Source: Lithospermum erythrorhizon (taxonomy: Eukaryota; Streptophyta; Magnoliopsida; Boraginales; Boraginaceae). From it: DNA of 64,000 nucleotides. A model generated the notes under the pieces. That model did not search any database, was not told the origin of the DNA, and saw only the letters and a list, made by a program, of their open reading frames with translations. The stretch lies in the NCBI GenBank assembly GCA_019722365.1, contig JADFUC010000844.1:124001-188000 (forward strand). The letters are read 5' to 3'. This document shows, one piece after another, positions 1 through 11,406 of this stretch. The first letter of the stretch is position 1. Each line of letters starts with the position of its first letter. The translations under genes and the position numbers were made by a program.

Positions 1-119
1 CCCTTAAAAAGCGTCGCGATATTAGTAACCGTATGACATAATTGTTAGGTTTTACTTATTATCTTACAAATTCGATAACTTGACCATCCCAGTGCTTGTG
101 TGTGACATAATTGTAGGCG

Positions 120-905
120 TAAATGAAATTAACATTATTTATTATTAACTCGTATCATTAATTAATGACGATATATATATAATTAAAAACACTAATAATC
201 ATAATTTTTTTATAATTTATCATATCAATATTAAGCCCCAATTTTTTATTTTTCTAGTTATATTTTTTCTAAAGAAACATAGATAATGACATTTATGTGA
301 CGTTATATTTTACGTAAATAAACATTTAAATTGTTTAGGAAATTAATTCAATTATTTGTGTCATTCTTATGGCCGTTGTATTAATAATTTAATCATAAAT
401 TTCATATCGATATTTATATTAATTTAATATTCACAAATACCGATATCAACTAATTGTCAATTTCTAATTATTTTTCCAAAACTTAGTTAATGACATTGTA
501 GCGTTATAATATTTAATTATTTAGGAAATTAATTCGATTGTTTGTGTATGCATTCTTGTGGCGTTGTGTTAATAATTTAATTATAAGAATTTCATATCAA
601 TATTTATATTAACTTAATATTCTAAATATCAATATTAACTAATTTGTCTGATTTCACAATTATATTTTTTTTAAAGAACTTAGTCAATAGCGTTTATGTG
701 ACGTTATATTTTGCTTGAATACACATTTAAAATTATTTAGGAAATTGAATTGATTGTTTGTGTGGAGTGCATGGCGTTGTGTTAATAATTTGTCATGAAA
801 TTTCATGTCAAGATTTATATTAACTTAATATTCCTACATGTCGATATTAATTAATTTTTTAATTTCAATTATATTTTATTGAAATTTTATGTCAACATTT
901 TAAAA
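120..905. repeat. Degenerate AT-rich tandem repeat, about four units of 185-215 bp
   Basis: The block ttaggaaatt followed by a diverged stretch ending in tgacgttatatttt recurs at 335, 521 and 737, giving spacings of 186 and 216 bases. An earlier, weaker unit precedes the first. Each unit shares, in order, a run of T, an aaagaacttag-type segment, a tgacrttatgtgacgtt segment and a ttcatatcaatatttatatta segment. The flanks at 1-120 and 905-1160 contain related fragments such as gtatgac and gtggcgttg. No open reading frame of note occurs. It may be an old satellite or the terminal part of a transposon; the sequence does not decide. Confidence 0.6.
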
Positions 906-1330
906 TTAAATTATTGTTACCGTATGACGGTTGTGTGGCGTTTGGCATTTATTATGACATTAATTTCATATGAACATTCGTCTTTTCTTACGGCATGTTG
1001 GCCGGTGGTGTGGCGTTGACATTTTATTATGACATTAATTCTTAATAAAGCCCCCGATTGAAATATATGGAATTGAGCTTGATAGCGTTAATGCATTTAA
1101 AAGTATAGAAAGCGGGTGGTAGTGACGTTTTTATGGTATGCATTCTTAGGTATAAAATGGCTAATGAACATTCATTTTACATTATGAAGTTTAAGAAACT
1201 TTTTTTTGTACTATAGAATGTCAGGTGTTGAGCTTGGCAAATTCATGTCTTTTTTTATTTGTTAATTGATTTAGTTTGTTAATATATCTACTACACTTAA
1301 TAATATATATTTTCATCTCGTTGTTTACTA

Positions 1331-1535
1331 GGAAATACCTGAGAAGTTTGATCGTAGATGACAAGTAACTTTAAGTGGAGTTTGTAAGTTCGAACTCCGT
1401 GGAAAAAGAACTTATAATCTCACAACGATTGAAAGGAAATGGAAAAGCGCTTTGGCAGCAATGGTCGCGATACTCCACGAGTTAACTGCGGATGGTTGGG
1501 TGATTTGTTTGAAAGATGTATGTGACAAAAGGTGA
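1331..1535 (+). pseudogene. Possible remnant of a B3-type DNA-binding domain
   Basis: A conceptual translation reads EIPEKFDRR, a stop, then QVTLSGVCKFELRGKRTY, and later HELTADGWVICLKDV. Spacing and residue types resemble a plant REM-class B3 domain: an I-P-x-x-F opening, a V-T-L strand, then a hydrophobic-V-x2-H-x-L-x2-G segment followed by a short strand. There is an in-frame stop, no start codon and no supporting neighbour exon. It could be a decayed gene fragment or coincidence. The match is from memory of the family, not from alignment. Confidence 0.25.
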
Positions 1536-1738
1536 ATTGATCGCGATTGATAATAATAAAGGAACTTCAAGGTCGCAACGTTTTGGAAGAGAATATTGTT
1601 TTATAAAAATATTTCCAAAATCAAAACTCCTTTTTAAGTTCAAAGACGAGAATTAAAATGATTTTTGAACAATAACTATTAGAAGTACAACATGTATTGT
1701 TGATTTTTTTTGTTGTTATTGAAGAGTAATTTCTTATA

Positions 1739-2365
1739 GGGGTGTGCACAAAATCCGAAGTATGAAGCCCGAACAGCTCATATGATTTTTGGAATCGATC
1801 AGCAGAACAGTTCAGCCTTTAGGAAAGAACCCGAACTAAGTTAGGTTCGGCCTTTGAAAATAATTGAGCAAGACAGCCAAGATCGATTCTAAATACATGT
1901 ATATTTCTCAGTTTTCATTATTATCATTTAAGAATCTTTTGTAGTATTTCTGAGTGTAGAATTTAAGAAAAAGAGAAAATTAAGATTCACTTTGTCCGTT
2001 ATTGGTATAATGGAATAAGATATATATAAATCTTTATAAAATTAATATAGAGAATATTTGGAGTATGTAAAAAGTCTTGTGTATGTTGAATGTGTATGTA
2101 GATTGTATAATTAATCTTAAAGTTGTTCATCGAAATTATAGTTAGATCAATCTCGTGGCGTAATTTTGAGGATTCGAAATGAAAGAACCAAATTACTCCA
2201 AAAGCAGAAACGTAATCAGCAGAGGCAGGAACTTATTGGAGCAGATGCAGGATGGGAATAGGTCGAACCGAACCGATTTATGTTCGACTTTGAAGAGAAG
2301 CCAAACTGAGTTTGATTACGGATTTTGAATTTCAGCCCACGACCAAACGATGCGTCTTGCGCATC
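1739..2365. mobile_element. 627-bp insertion flanked by 12-bp direct repeats
   Basis: The 12-mer taatttcttata occurs at 1727-1738 and again at 2366-2377, exactly bounding this segment. The left end begins ggggtgtgcac followed by aaaatccg, an opening common in small plant transposons. The right part (2320-2345) contains an inverted relative ending ggattttgaatttcagccc. Internal stretches are rich in gaaccga and ggttcgg. A perfect 6-bp stem (gatgcg, five-base loop, cgcatc) lies at 2349-2365, right at the end. A 12-bp duplication suits a retroposed (SINE-like) insert. The end hairpin followed by ctaa would instead suit a Helitron, but Helitrons make no target duplication. Family unresolved. Confidence 0.55.
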
Positions 2366-2377
2366 TAATTTCTTATA

Positions 2378-3712
2378 TGCTCGCGAGAGTTTAACCTAGC
2401 GATAAAATGCCGTCGAGTGGATAAAGGTATATTGAAATCTTGCAGCAGTGCAGTGAAAGTTTCACACTTAGTAGGTTCATGATGCTTCAACATTCATTAA
2501 TTAGATTTTAATGTATACTAGCACAGATCGTCGTGGCTATATAAGCTATCAGTCGAGCATAAAGGAAGCGTCAAGCCGGGATTGGCAAATTCCTTTTGAG
2601 GAAGAATTTCTTTTAAGAGTTAAGATTTTACTCCGTAATAATTTTCAAATCCCACCCAATCTCTTTTTTATAATGAAATTTGAATTAATGTCGAGGTTAA
2701 AGATGTAATTATACTCAACCGTAATATCATTGGCTTGTCACTAATCCTCAAATTATACTGTAATAATGCTGATAATGCCTAGTTGCATTAAACAATTTTT
2801 GAAGAATTTCCTGAAAATCAAGGCAACATGGTCCATGTTGACCTTTTCAGAATAATGAAGACAACACATTGATAATGTGCACACGCCCTCACATTATACA
2901 ACATCATACCCACTAAAAAATAACTAAAAAATGTACCCTTTTGAGTAATTTGAGTTTTATTGGAGTATTTTATTTTATTTTATTTGCCTTAATTCAATTC
3001 TCAATAATTTAGTCAATTTCAACATTTCGTGTAGATAAAGATTTGATATTTTTCAATTTTCCAATTTGAACATAGAAAAACTCATTTTGGGTAGTTAAAG
3101 TCGTCCATTTTCTTGGATAATCAAAAGGGTATGATGGATTTAGTTTAATATTAGGCCCCATTAGCTTCATATTTTGCAAGAAGAGTTTAGTTGGAGAAAA
3201 AGGGTTGTTAATTGAAAAAAAATATTTGTTGAGTTTTTTGTGTGGTTTATAATGGATTTTACATATGTGAGGTGGATTTGAGGCTTGGATTTAAGCAGAT
3301 AATGAGCTTTTGGTTGGATTTTGGTTTGGTTGGATTTTGGTGAAAAGGTGAAATCTTTAGCATAGTGCTTAATTGTTAACTAGGGTTTCTTATTGCAACT
3401 TTTGAATAGGCTTATTTGATCTGTTTATCAAATTTTTGGTATCTTTGTTTGTGATGTTTGCTATTATGATTTCTTGATAAAAATAGTGTCTTTTTGCATG
3501 ATTTGATTGATCTAAGCAGATTGAGCTTGGAGGTGAGTTTGGAGTATTCTATTGTTTCTTGTATGAGTACGTAACTGGTGCTGATTGCATTTTTAGAACT
3601 TGGATTGTATAAAAGAATTGAGAATATTTTTATTGGGCTTGATTGGATTTATGTTGAATGGTTGAATGTATTGGTTGTTAATATTTGGTGGGGTTTAGTT
3701 TTGGGTGGAAGT
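2378..3712 (+). promoter_or_regulatory. Upstream region and probable 5' UTR of the PP2A B' gene
   Basis: No credible coding region lies here. A 65-codon frame at 2511-2708 has no recognisable content. The last 600 bases are T-rich and G/T-rich, typical of a plant leader with an intron, and a donor-like aggtgagt occurs at about 3531. An in-frame ATG at 3578 lies 45 codons upstream of the family-type start, but its N-terminal extension does not resemble the family. I therefore treat 3578-3712 as leader. Confidence 0.4.
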
Positions 3713-4879
3713 ATGATCAAACAGATTTTCGGTAAGATTCCAAGAAAGAATTCGAAATCTGGTAGCTCTACTTCTAGTTCAAATAGTTCAAAGAAAAGTG
3801 ATGGATCAAGTAAAAAGATGGGGAGTTCAACTAGTTCAGTTATATCAGCACCGTCCTCAGTTTCTAGTACAGGATACAATTCAGGAGATAAGTTTGGTCA
3901 TAATGGGAATCAGAGAATGAATGGGGCATTAATGCCCGCGTCGTATGAAGCTTTGCCGAGTTTCAGGGATGTTCCTAACTCTGAGAAGCAGAATTTGTTT
4001 ATTAGGAAGCTTAATATGTGTTGTGTTGTTTTTGATTTCACTGATCCTACGAAGAATCTGAAAGAAAAGGAGATCAAGCGACAGATGTTGTTGGAGTTGG
4101 TGGAGTATGTAACTTCTGCTAATGTAAAATATACCGAAAATGCAATGCAAGAAGTTATAAGAATGGTATCTCTAAATTTGTTCAGGACTCTGACTCCTCA
4201 GCCTCGAGAGAACAAGGTTTTAGAAGCATACGATTTGGAAGAAGAGGAGCCAGCCATGGATCCTGCGTGGTCCCATTTGCAGATTGTCTATGAGTTCTTT
4301 TTGAGATTTGTAGCGTCTCCTGACACTGATGCAAAAGTTGCTAAAAGATACATTGATCACTCGTTTGTTCTTAAGCTGCTTGATCTTTTTGACTCTGAAG
4401 ATCCCAGGGAGAGGGAGTACTTGAAAACAATCTTGCATCGTATATATGGGAAATTTATGGTCCATCGTCCTTTTATCCGGAAATCCGTCAACAATATCTT
4501 TTATCGTTTCATTTTTGAGACTGAAAAGCATAATGGAATTGCTGAGCTTCTTGAAATTTTGGGCAGCATAATTAACGGATTTGCTTTACCACTTAAAGAA
4601 GAACACAAACTGTTCCTCATTAGAGCGTTAATCCCATTGCATAAACCAAAATGTTTAGCAATGTACCATCAACAGTTATCATATTCTATCACACAGTTTG
4701 TGGAGAAAGACTGTAAGCTTGCTGATACAGTTATCAGGGGACTTTTGAAGTATTGGCCGGTTACTAATAGCTCTAAGGAAATTATGTTTCTGGGTGAGTT
4801 GGAGGAAGTTTTAGAAGCAACACAAGCACCTGAGTTCCAACGCTGTATGGTGCCTTTGTTTAAACAAATTGCTCGTTAG
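3713..4879 (+). CDS. Serine/threonine protein phosphatase 2A regulatory subunit B' (B56), exon 1
   Basis: B' (B56) subunits bind the PP2A scaffold and catalytic subunits and choose substrates and location for the phosphatase. The chosen start gives [15 protein letters not shown], the standard opening of plant B' proteins, followed by a Ser-rich variable region (residues 15-58). The conserved helical-repeat domain begins near residue 80 ([20 protein letters not shown]) and includes [62 protein letters not shown] and [20 protein letters not shown]. The frame stops at codon 389, just after [10 protein letters not shown]. In other plant B' genes exon 1 runs a few codons further, to SHFQ, before the intron. 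Here a TAG lies at 4877-4879, and a donor-like GT lies at 4907, one reading-frame shift away. Exon 2 is at 8400. Family assignment is very secure; whether this copy is functional is not. Confidence 0.9.
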   Translation: MIKQIFGKIPRKNSKSGSSTSSSNSSKKSDGSSKKMGSSTSSVISAPSSVSSTGYNSGDKFGHNGNQRMNGALMPASYEALPSFRDVPNSEKQNLFIRKLNMCCVVFDFTDPTKNLKEKEIKRQMLLELVEYVTSANVKYTENAMQEVIRMVSLNLFRTLTPQPRENKVLEAYDLEEEEPAMDPAWSHLQIVYEFFLRFVASPDTDAKVAKRYIDHSFVLKLLDLFDSEDPREREYLKTILHRIYGKFMVHRPFIRKSVNNIFYRFIFETEKHNGIAELLEILGSIINGFALPLKEEHKLFLIRALIPLHKPKCLAMYHQQLSYSITQFVEKDCKLADTVIRGLLKYWPVTNSSKEIMFLGELEEVLEATQAPEFQRCMVPLFKQIAR

Positions 4880-7800
4880 CCTTGAGATACAGAAACACAC
4901 TTTCGAGTATAGTTTATCTATTCTGTATGTAAAGAGAATAGCGTGAATTGGTGTGTAGCTTCACAAAAGTTGTATCATTTTCTACCCTTTTACATTTAGA
5001 TAAAACTAATTTATTTAAATAAATATAGAGGGTTAAAGGGTAAAATGAATACTATGCACTATAAAAGCAAAAGTAGGTAACTATAACTGCTCACACGATC
5101 CACCATGCCGAGCCTTTGGAAAATGGGAATACATTCGAACATGTATTATAATTAGTGATCCACATTACATATTTTTTGAAAATCAAGATGGAACATGTCC
5201 TTTCATATAACGACAATAATAAATTTTATTTGTGTTATTAGTTTTTTTAATAATGTTTCCATGTGTTTTTTGAACAAAAAATTACTACATTTTTTAATTT
5301 CACTTTGATGTTTTGCTCACGCATTGCGTGTGTCAATTTGCTAGTCTGCTTAGATAAAGTTGTGAGGTCTATGTGGTATGTGCCAACCTTCTGATAAGTT
5401 ACGGAAACAATATTTCCTTCCATTACATTTTGCTAATCTGCACTGATGTTTGATATAATTATAAAACATTCTTTCCCTTTGATGGTGTGTCCTTCATGAA
5501 TTGAAGTAAGTTCTTTGACTACTAAAGCGAGGCACAGTTATATTAATGCACTGATTATAGAAAAAATGGCTTTTAGTTTCCATGCCAGATAATTAGGCAT
5601 TACTTGAAGCATCTGTTGCTATGTTAAGCAAGAGTGTGCTCTTTCCATAATTTGTTTATTTTTCTTTTAATTTATACAACGTATGTTTAAAATAGTAGAT
5701 TATGGCTTGTGTTAGATGAATTAGGAATCGAGTCCTATTTGGACTTTGCTATCCTGTGTAATTCAGGTAGATTAGGCTTAGTTAGTTATTCAACTAGAAT
5801 ACGATTGACTAGCTAATGGTAGTTCAATTATATTTGATTTTTTGTCTTAATATTTGCCTATATATTGGCAATCTTTAGTTGCAATAATGACCAGAAAATA
5901 TCATCAATAAAATACAATTATCTATTGGCCCAATAAAATACAATTATCGGGCCACTGTTTCTCTCTGTGTACTGTAGGTCTCTATTCATGTCGACTGTTC
6001 CATTCAGTTTATATCTTCTATCGTGGTATTAAGCCATGTCTATCAATGCGACCTATGTTAAGTTTTTCACACCACCCATAACCATCACCTGACATATAAT
6101 TCTGCTCTCCTCCTTTAATTTCTTTTTTCTCCTTCTACGTTCTTCATCTGTTGTTTTTTCTGTTCACCCCCTTTGGCTTGCATAACAGCATAAGGATGGC
6201 TTGGCGGAGAATGTTCTGTTTGAATTGTCAGAGACACTGTCTTTAAGACACGTAGCACTCAGTTTACCTTGGAAAAATTCGACAATTTCGAGTATCCTTC
6301 CATGTTTGAATTCTGGAAGTACACAAATTTTCAGATTGGAAGTTTCTATTCTGTATGTTTCCACAAGAAGTAAGCAGTTATATCATAATTTGCATGCTGG
6401 AGCTGTGAAGCCTGTCCGTTGAAGCCGAACTTTCTACCTGATCTACATTTCGTCTTTTATTCTTTCTCTATTTGATTTGTCCCTCTTTCCTCACCAACTT
6501 TCTCATTATCTTACTAAATTTATTAGGATCTCTTCATTTTATTGGATCCCAAGATATGATTTTTTTTTCTCTTTTTCCAATTAGGCAAATCAATATAGTT
6601 GCAGACACTCTCCAATGTGGGTTTCGTAACTTCTATTTCCCCCCAACCCTTTTTCTCTCAAACAGGGTTTTTCTCTCAAACAGGGATTTTCTCTTTTCTA
6701 CAAGATAGCCTCTCTTCTTTTTCCTCCAACCAGGGCTTCTTTTGTTTTCTTCCAAAAAAGTTACTTCATTTTCGACTCACCGGCAGCCGCTTCCTCTACT
6801 TTAAACTGCCTCAGTTCATGAATATCATCTCACATGTGAAGCCTTACGTCATCTTTTGTAATCAGCTGCAAGCTAAATATTTGGTATGTAGCCCATGCTG
6901 ATTTCTATTTTTGGGCTTCTGAAATTGCTTGGAAATGAGGGGTTCTAAATATTATTTTAGGTGTGCTCTTTTCTTTTTTTTTCTTTTTGGAGAAGTGTTA
7001 CATTTGGTCAACCACATTGTTATATAATTTCAAGCAGTGATTATCTTACTATCTTGCTTTATATATTGTGTAGTAGTATATGTTTGACATTTCTTGGAGT
7101 CGGCTTGAGGAAGCAGCCTCCTCGAGGGGTAAGGCTGCTTACTATGACTATCCTACTCCCTTTAACCCGCTTAGGTGGGATCGTCTCCGGAAGCATTGGG
7201 GCATGATGATTTTGATATCGTTGGTATATTTCTGGGTGCAAAATATGTATACCTCGAGCTGCATTATCCTGAAATCATACTTTTTGGATAGTAGGTGTTT
7301 TAGCCCACACGAACTTTATTCAGGAGCTTGTAGGGGAGGGTGTTCTGTGTTGTATTTTTGGTCAACCACATTTATTTATATAATTCAAACGGCTGATCAT
7401 TATACTACCTATGCTTCTTATATATTGTGAAGTAGTATATAGTGTTTGCACTTCCCTCTTGGGTCACGTCAGAAACCGCCTCCTCGAGGGGTAAGGCTGC
7501 TTACTATGACTATCCTACCCCCTTTAACCCGCTTAGGTGGGATCCTCTCCGGAAGCATTGGGGCATGATGATTTTGATTTGCATTGGTATATTTCTGGTG
7601 CAAAATGACATGCCTCAAGCTGCATTATCCTGGAAATCATCACCCTGGATAGTAGGTGTTTGGCCGAGCTTTATTCAGGAGCTTGTACCAAAACAAAGCT
7701 CCGAATTGAATATTTTTCTGTAGAAGGCTACTTACAAGCTCCCTGAAAAGCTCTGCAAATAGCCAATATCTCATGTCTGAAGAGCCTCCACTTTTCTTCG

Positions 7801-8399
7801 TGTACTGTCCGTCTGTCATATAGTATGCTGGTCTTATTGTGAATCTTGTGGAGATTGACGGACATCCTCTCTAATCTTGTCTTCTAAGTTCGACCCTGCA
7901 GCCTCAGCAAGTAATCTTTCCCTTATACTGTCAGCTCTACTGCATCTGCTGTAGCGGCAATTATTACAAGTCATATAAACCAAACTGATTAGGCTGTTAA
8001 TTTTTGAAAACTTAATTTATAAGCATATAACTTTGGCAGTCTTTTTAAGTACATATTTTAATGTGTTTGCTGCATTCATAATTTGATAACAATTCATTAC
8101 ATGATTTTTCTTGCCTGTATTCAGTAATAATCTGGTTACTAATTTCCAGTCTTTCCTTTTAAGAATGGTAAATATTGTGATGCTCTCTTCATGCTCATTC
8201 TCTAGATTGATTGTAGTCTTGAGTGCTTGTATGATCATTTTTATTGCACATGGTCATACAAGGATTGGCATACTTCTAGTTGTAGTAATTTGTTAAATTT
8301 CACTATGTTCCTGGTTGAACCTGAAGTTGCGTTATGCACTTCACACATATCCACATCTTCCCCTGTTTGCTAAGTTCTTTCTGTCTTTCCTTCCAATAG
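4880..8399 (+). other. Large intron of the PP2A B' gene
   Basis: Between the two recognisable coding parts lie about 3.5 kb with no exon-like segment I can identify. The end is a good plant acceptor: a T/C-rich run, then ccaatag at 8393-8399. The interior is T-rich, with pyrimidine-rich tracts at 6080-6160 and 6480-6780 and a tandemly duplicated SINE-like block at about 7003-7700. Short open frames of 60-116 codons inside it follow the repeat and show no protein similarity I recognise. Confidence 0.6.
7003..7690 (+). repeat. Tandemly duplicated block (about 355 bp) containing a plant SINE-like 3' region
   Basis: Two direct copies start at about 7003 and 7358, each opening with tttggtcaaccacat. 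Both then carry tatattgtg[t/a]agtagtatat, followed by cctcgaggggtaaggctgc, actatgactatcctac, cccgcttaggtgggatc and ggaagcattggggcatg. They go on to share gcattatcctg, ggatagtaggtgttt and tttattcaggagcttgta. The ggggtaaggctgc ... ccgcttaggtggga part matches the conserved body of plant SINEs (Au-like family). The copies differ by substitutions and small indels, so the duplication is not recent. The polymerase III A and B boxes cannot be assigned with confidence. Confidence 0.65.
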
Positions 8400-8750
8400 G
8401 TTGCAGAAAGAACTTTATTCTTGTGGAACAATGATCACATCGAGAATCTGATCAAACAAAATCGCAAAGTTATACTTCCTATAATCTTCCCTGCATTGGA
8501 GAGAAATGCTCGACATCATTGGAATCAGGCAGTGCACAGTTTGACACTAAATGTACGCAAGATTTTTCTATGACCCTAGATCGAGTTGTTTAAAGGTGCT
8601 TGGCCAAGTTTCAAGAAGACGAGGAGAAGGAAGAAAGGAGGCTCAACCAAGAGAGCCCGAAGCCACATGGGCATTTGAAGATGCACCTTTTAAAAGCCAC
8701 CAGTAATGAGGCTGTGCTTGTTCCTCATGCAGGTGTCCATCGTTTCGCTT
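8400..8750 (+). pseudogene. PP2A B' exon 2, disrupted by frameshifts
   Basis: After the acceptor at 8398-8399 the frame reads [18 protein letters not shown] and continues in register to [10 protein letters not shown], where a TGA stands at 8571-8573. This is the highly conserved C-terminal part of the B' domain. Downstream the expected acidic tail can still be seen in other frames: CLAKFQEDEEKEERRL from 8601 and KATSNEAVLVPHA near 8696-8733. At least three small length differences separate these pieces: an extra T near 8565-8569, missing bases near 8581, and further changes near 8596 and 8660. Similarity to the family continues across each break, so the underlying exon is clear. Either the copy is decaying or the consensus carries indel errors. 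Confidence 0.8.
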
Positions 8751-10324
8751 GAAGAGGAAAGTGGAAGGGTTTGTCTCTATTTTACCCTGTATGTTACATA
8801 TTTATTTCCTTTATATTTTCTAGAGTGTCCATTTGGGTATAAATGATAGGGAACGGGGTCTCATGTTGTTAGTAACGTTGTTCTGTGTATTAATAGATGC
8901 ACCTTTCCAATTCTGCCGTGTAGGGGGTATAGTGTTCAAGCTCAGAAAGAAAACTCGCCTTGTAATACAAAGAATTCTAGCTATCAAGTTATGGTATCGA
9001 TTACGCGTTGTAGTAGCATCCAGTCTGATTGTTCTTATGACATTAGTTGAATCTGATTATGTGTAAGGTTTAGCCTCTTGAGACTTGTTCTCTTACCATC
9101 TAGTGGAATCAATTCTCTGTTATATGATCAAGAAAAAATAATTATTTGCCATTGTTGCAATTGATAGGTTATGTAGGTGAACTCCTGAGAGGCTTTCTTC
9201 TGCTTTCAATTTTTTATTTTTTTATATAAAAATGTTTTAATCAACATTTCCAATTCCTACTTCCATTAAATGTTTAAATGTGATAATCTTAGGATGAATA
9301 TAGAATTCGGATTCTAGTTGTTTGAACAGCTCATTTCTTCCTTTTGTTTTTTTAATAAGTAACAGTCTATATTATCAAAAGAAACATCGTCCTAATCAGT
9401 TAATAATAATGAGTAAAGAATCTGATATAGATTAAGTTAAGTTCCATTACAAAAGGAAAAAAGTGCAAAAGGCATATGAGTTAAGGAAGCAGGATACACA
9501 ATCTGCTCTTCTCTCGTCCTTAAAAAATGAAATCGGGACAAAACCTTATTTCATCATTCTTTGACATTGAAACTCATGACATGATCGATCGACTCACTCT
9601 TTGTAACTTCGAGATTCACGTTAGCGGATAATATTTGCGGCATGAAACAAAATTAGTTTGGTCAGAATAGTGTCCAAATCATGTTGATATTGTCCTTCAT
9701 CAAAAGTAAGATAGGAAGTTAAGTTCTTCATTTTTTAAAGAATAAATATGTCATTTTAATATTAGTTTGGTCATGTTTTAATTCGAAAACGAACTTACAG
9801 TTATTACATGCATAATATTCAACTGTACTATCAAATCTTTTATTATAATGCATATGTGTGTGTACTATCAAATCTTTATTATATACATAATATTGTGTAC
9901 TATCCAATTTCGATTAGCTGGAGCAGATTGGGACATATTAATGAGGTTAGTGCCTTGTAGAGAATAAAAGAAGAGTGATGTATAGGAAAGTGGATGTAGA
10001 TTCCACATGCCATCCTTCAATTCTCATCAAAGCCTACAATCTTCTTTGGACCCATGATTATCTATTTATCTACATATATACTCTTAATATATTGAATAAA
10101 ATATTTACGAAAAAGAAAGAAAAAAAGAGATGAACTAATTATGTTTGATGATTCCTGATGTCTTCCCTCTATACTAGAACTATGTGGCATGCCCTACCAA
10201 ATAAATTAAATTAATAAACTTGCTATTGCCGTAACATAAACCACCCCTATGAATGATCTGTTTATAAAAATGATAGTGGTCAAACGAAGAATATGAATTC
10301 TGTCTACTTTGAAATATATATGAA
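8751..10324. other. Region downstream of the PP2A gene, no gene seen
   Basis: Probably the 3' UTR followed by intergenic DNA. A 77-codon plus-strand frame at 8833-9066 has no recognisable motif and sits where a 3' UTR is expected. The remainder is AT-rich with no repeat of note. Confidence 0.4.
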
Positions 10325-10569
10325 TTCTTCCAAATAAAGATTGTCTAGTTTTAAAGTTAATTATATATGTTTATAAATATTGTATAATATTTAATAAAAT
10401 TATATAAAATGTTAGTAGTTTAATGTGTTTTACAGAATATTTTAATATGATAATTTTGATTTAACCAAAGTTACATGTTATAGGTGTATCTATTAAGCCT
10501 ATATAGTTTATTACTTAATTTGAATAATTAAAATTTAAATTAAATAATCTTTGTAGAATGGAGGGAGCA
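10325..10569. mobile_element. Stowaway-like MITE, diverged
   Basis: The left end ttcttccaaataaagattgtc and the right end atctttgtagaatggagggagca are imperfect inverted copies. They are of the same kind as the better preserved element at 18607-18846. The interior is about 200 bases of AT-rich DNA without coding potential. TA follows the right end at 10570; the left flank is less clear. Mobilised in trans by mariner-type transposases in known cases. Confidence 0.45.
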
Positions 10570-10854
10570 TACATTATTAGATACAACTTATAGGATAGCA
10601 TATTACTATTAGACCAAGCTAAGTGAATAATTTTAGTTTCATTTGGAAGCAAAGGATAATAAGATGAATGCTTTTCGGAGAGGCGACATCATAATTATGC
10701 TAATGTTTTGCAAAGAAAAAAAAGATTATATATATGTGTGTGTGAAATTATACTATCGTTTTCTAACTACTTTATTCAAATTTAAGTTTGAAGATGAATA
10801 TTATCATAAACATCGAGCCTATCGACATCTTCAACTTTTAACAAGTTTATATTT

Positions 10855-11000
10855 GGCTTAATTTCTTTTGCCACAACTATCTCGAATTGTCAAATTGTCC
10901 CCTGCTTCGTTTAATCCGAATTTCCAACATATCTTTTTATCTTTGTCCGATTTCTTTTCCTGAAATTGTTTTCTCGTTAAACAACGACAAATCAGGTTTT
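10855..11000 (+). repeat. Left terminal inverted repeat of the MULE
   Basis: Aligned by eye with the reverse complement of 15110-15256, with several small indels. The outermost 15 bases are identical. The most conserved inner blocks are gaattgtcaaattg and the final tcgtttaaacaac/tcatttaaacaac segment. Confidence 0.8.
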
Positions 11001-11406
11001 GATGCGAGTGATGCAACTATCTAAGATTTTAAATTGGGGACAAATCAGTAAATTAACTTAAAGAGTAACTTTTTGGAGGGAAAATCACCTTTATAGCTAT
11101 CACGATTACTTATACTCGACCACTAGGGTGAATCTAGAAAGCAGGGGCCCAAATTTTTCAATTCTCCAAACTCAGACCACACAGAAACTTCTAAATCAAA
11201 TAATAATTTCTCCCGATTTAGTGGCTGAAGAGTGCAGACATTAGATGTTGGTGTGGGAGATAAGCTGTGGAGTGGGTGAGGGATTTATGAGAGAAAAAGA
11301 TCACAGGAAGAAGGTTTGTTAGATGTGTAGATCGGGTATGGAAGAACCTTTATGTTCATAATTATTAGTTGTGCAGATCGGCCATAACTTAATATTTTTT
11401 TTGTAG

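Noticed and set aside
2349..2369. Helitron 3' end (hairpin plus ctaa)
   Set aside because: The flanking 12-bp duplication argues against a Helitron, and the usual gap between hairpin and CTRR is missing. Kept only as an alternative in the findings.
3578..3712. Using the upstream ATG at 3578 as the PP2A start
   Set aside because: The extra 45 residues do not resemble the family, while [12 protein letters not shown] at 3713 is the standard plant B' opening.
6201..6422. The CLNSG...IFR segment as the missing end of PP2A exon 1
   Set aside because: It resembles the expected CLNSSHFQ only in the first four residues, is 1.4 kb away, and has no matching splice borders in frame.
7080..7723. Two similar open frames (116 and 93 codons) as a protein-coding duplication
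   Set aside because: The shared sequence is the SINE-like body and its flanks; the frames follow the repeat and have no protein family signal.
8833..9066. A 77-codon plus-strand frame after the PP2A gene
   Set aside because: No recognisable domain or initiation context; lies where a 3' UTR is expected.
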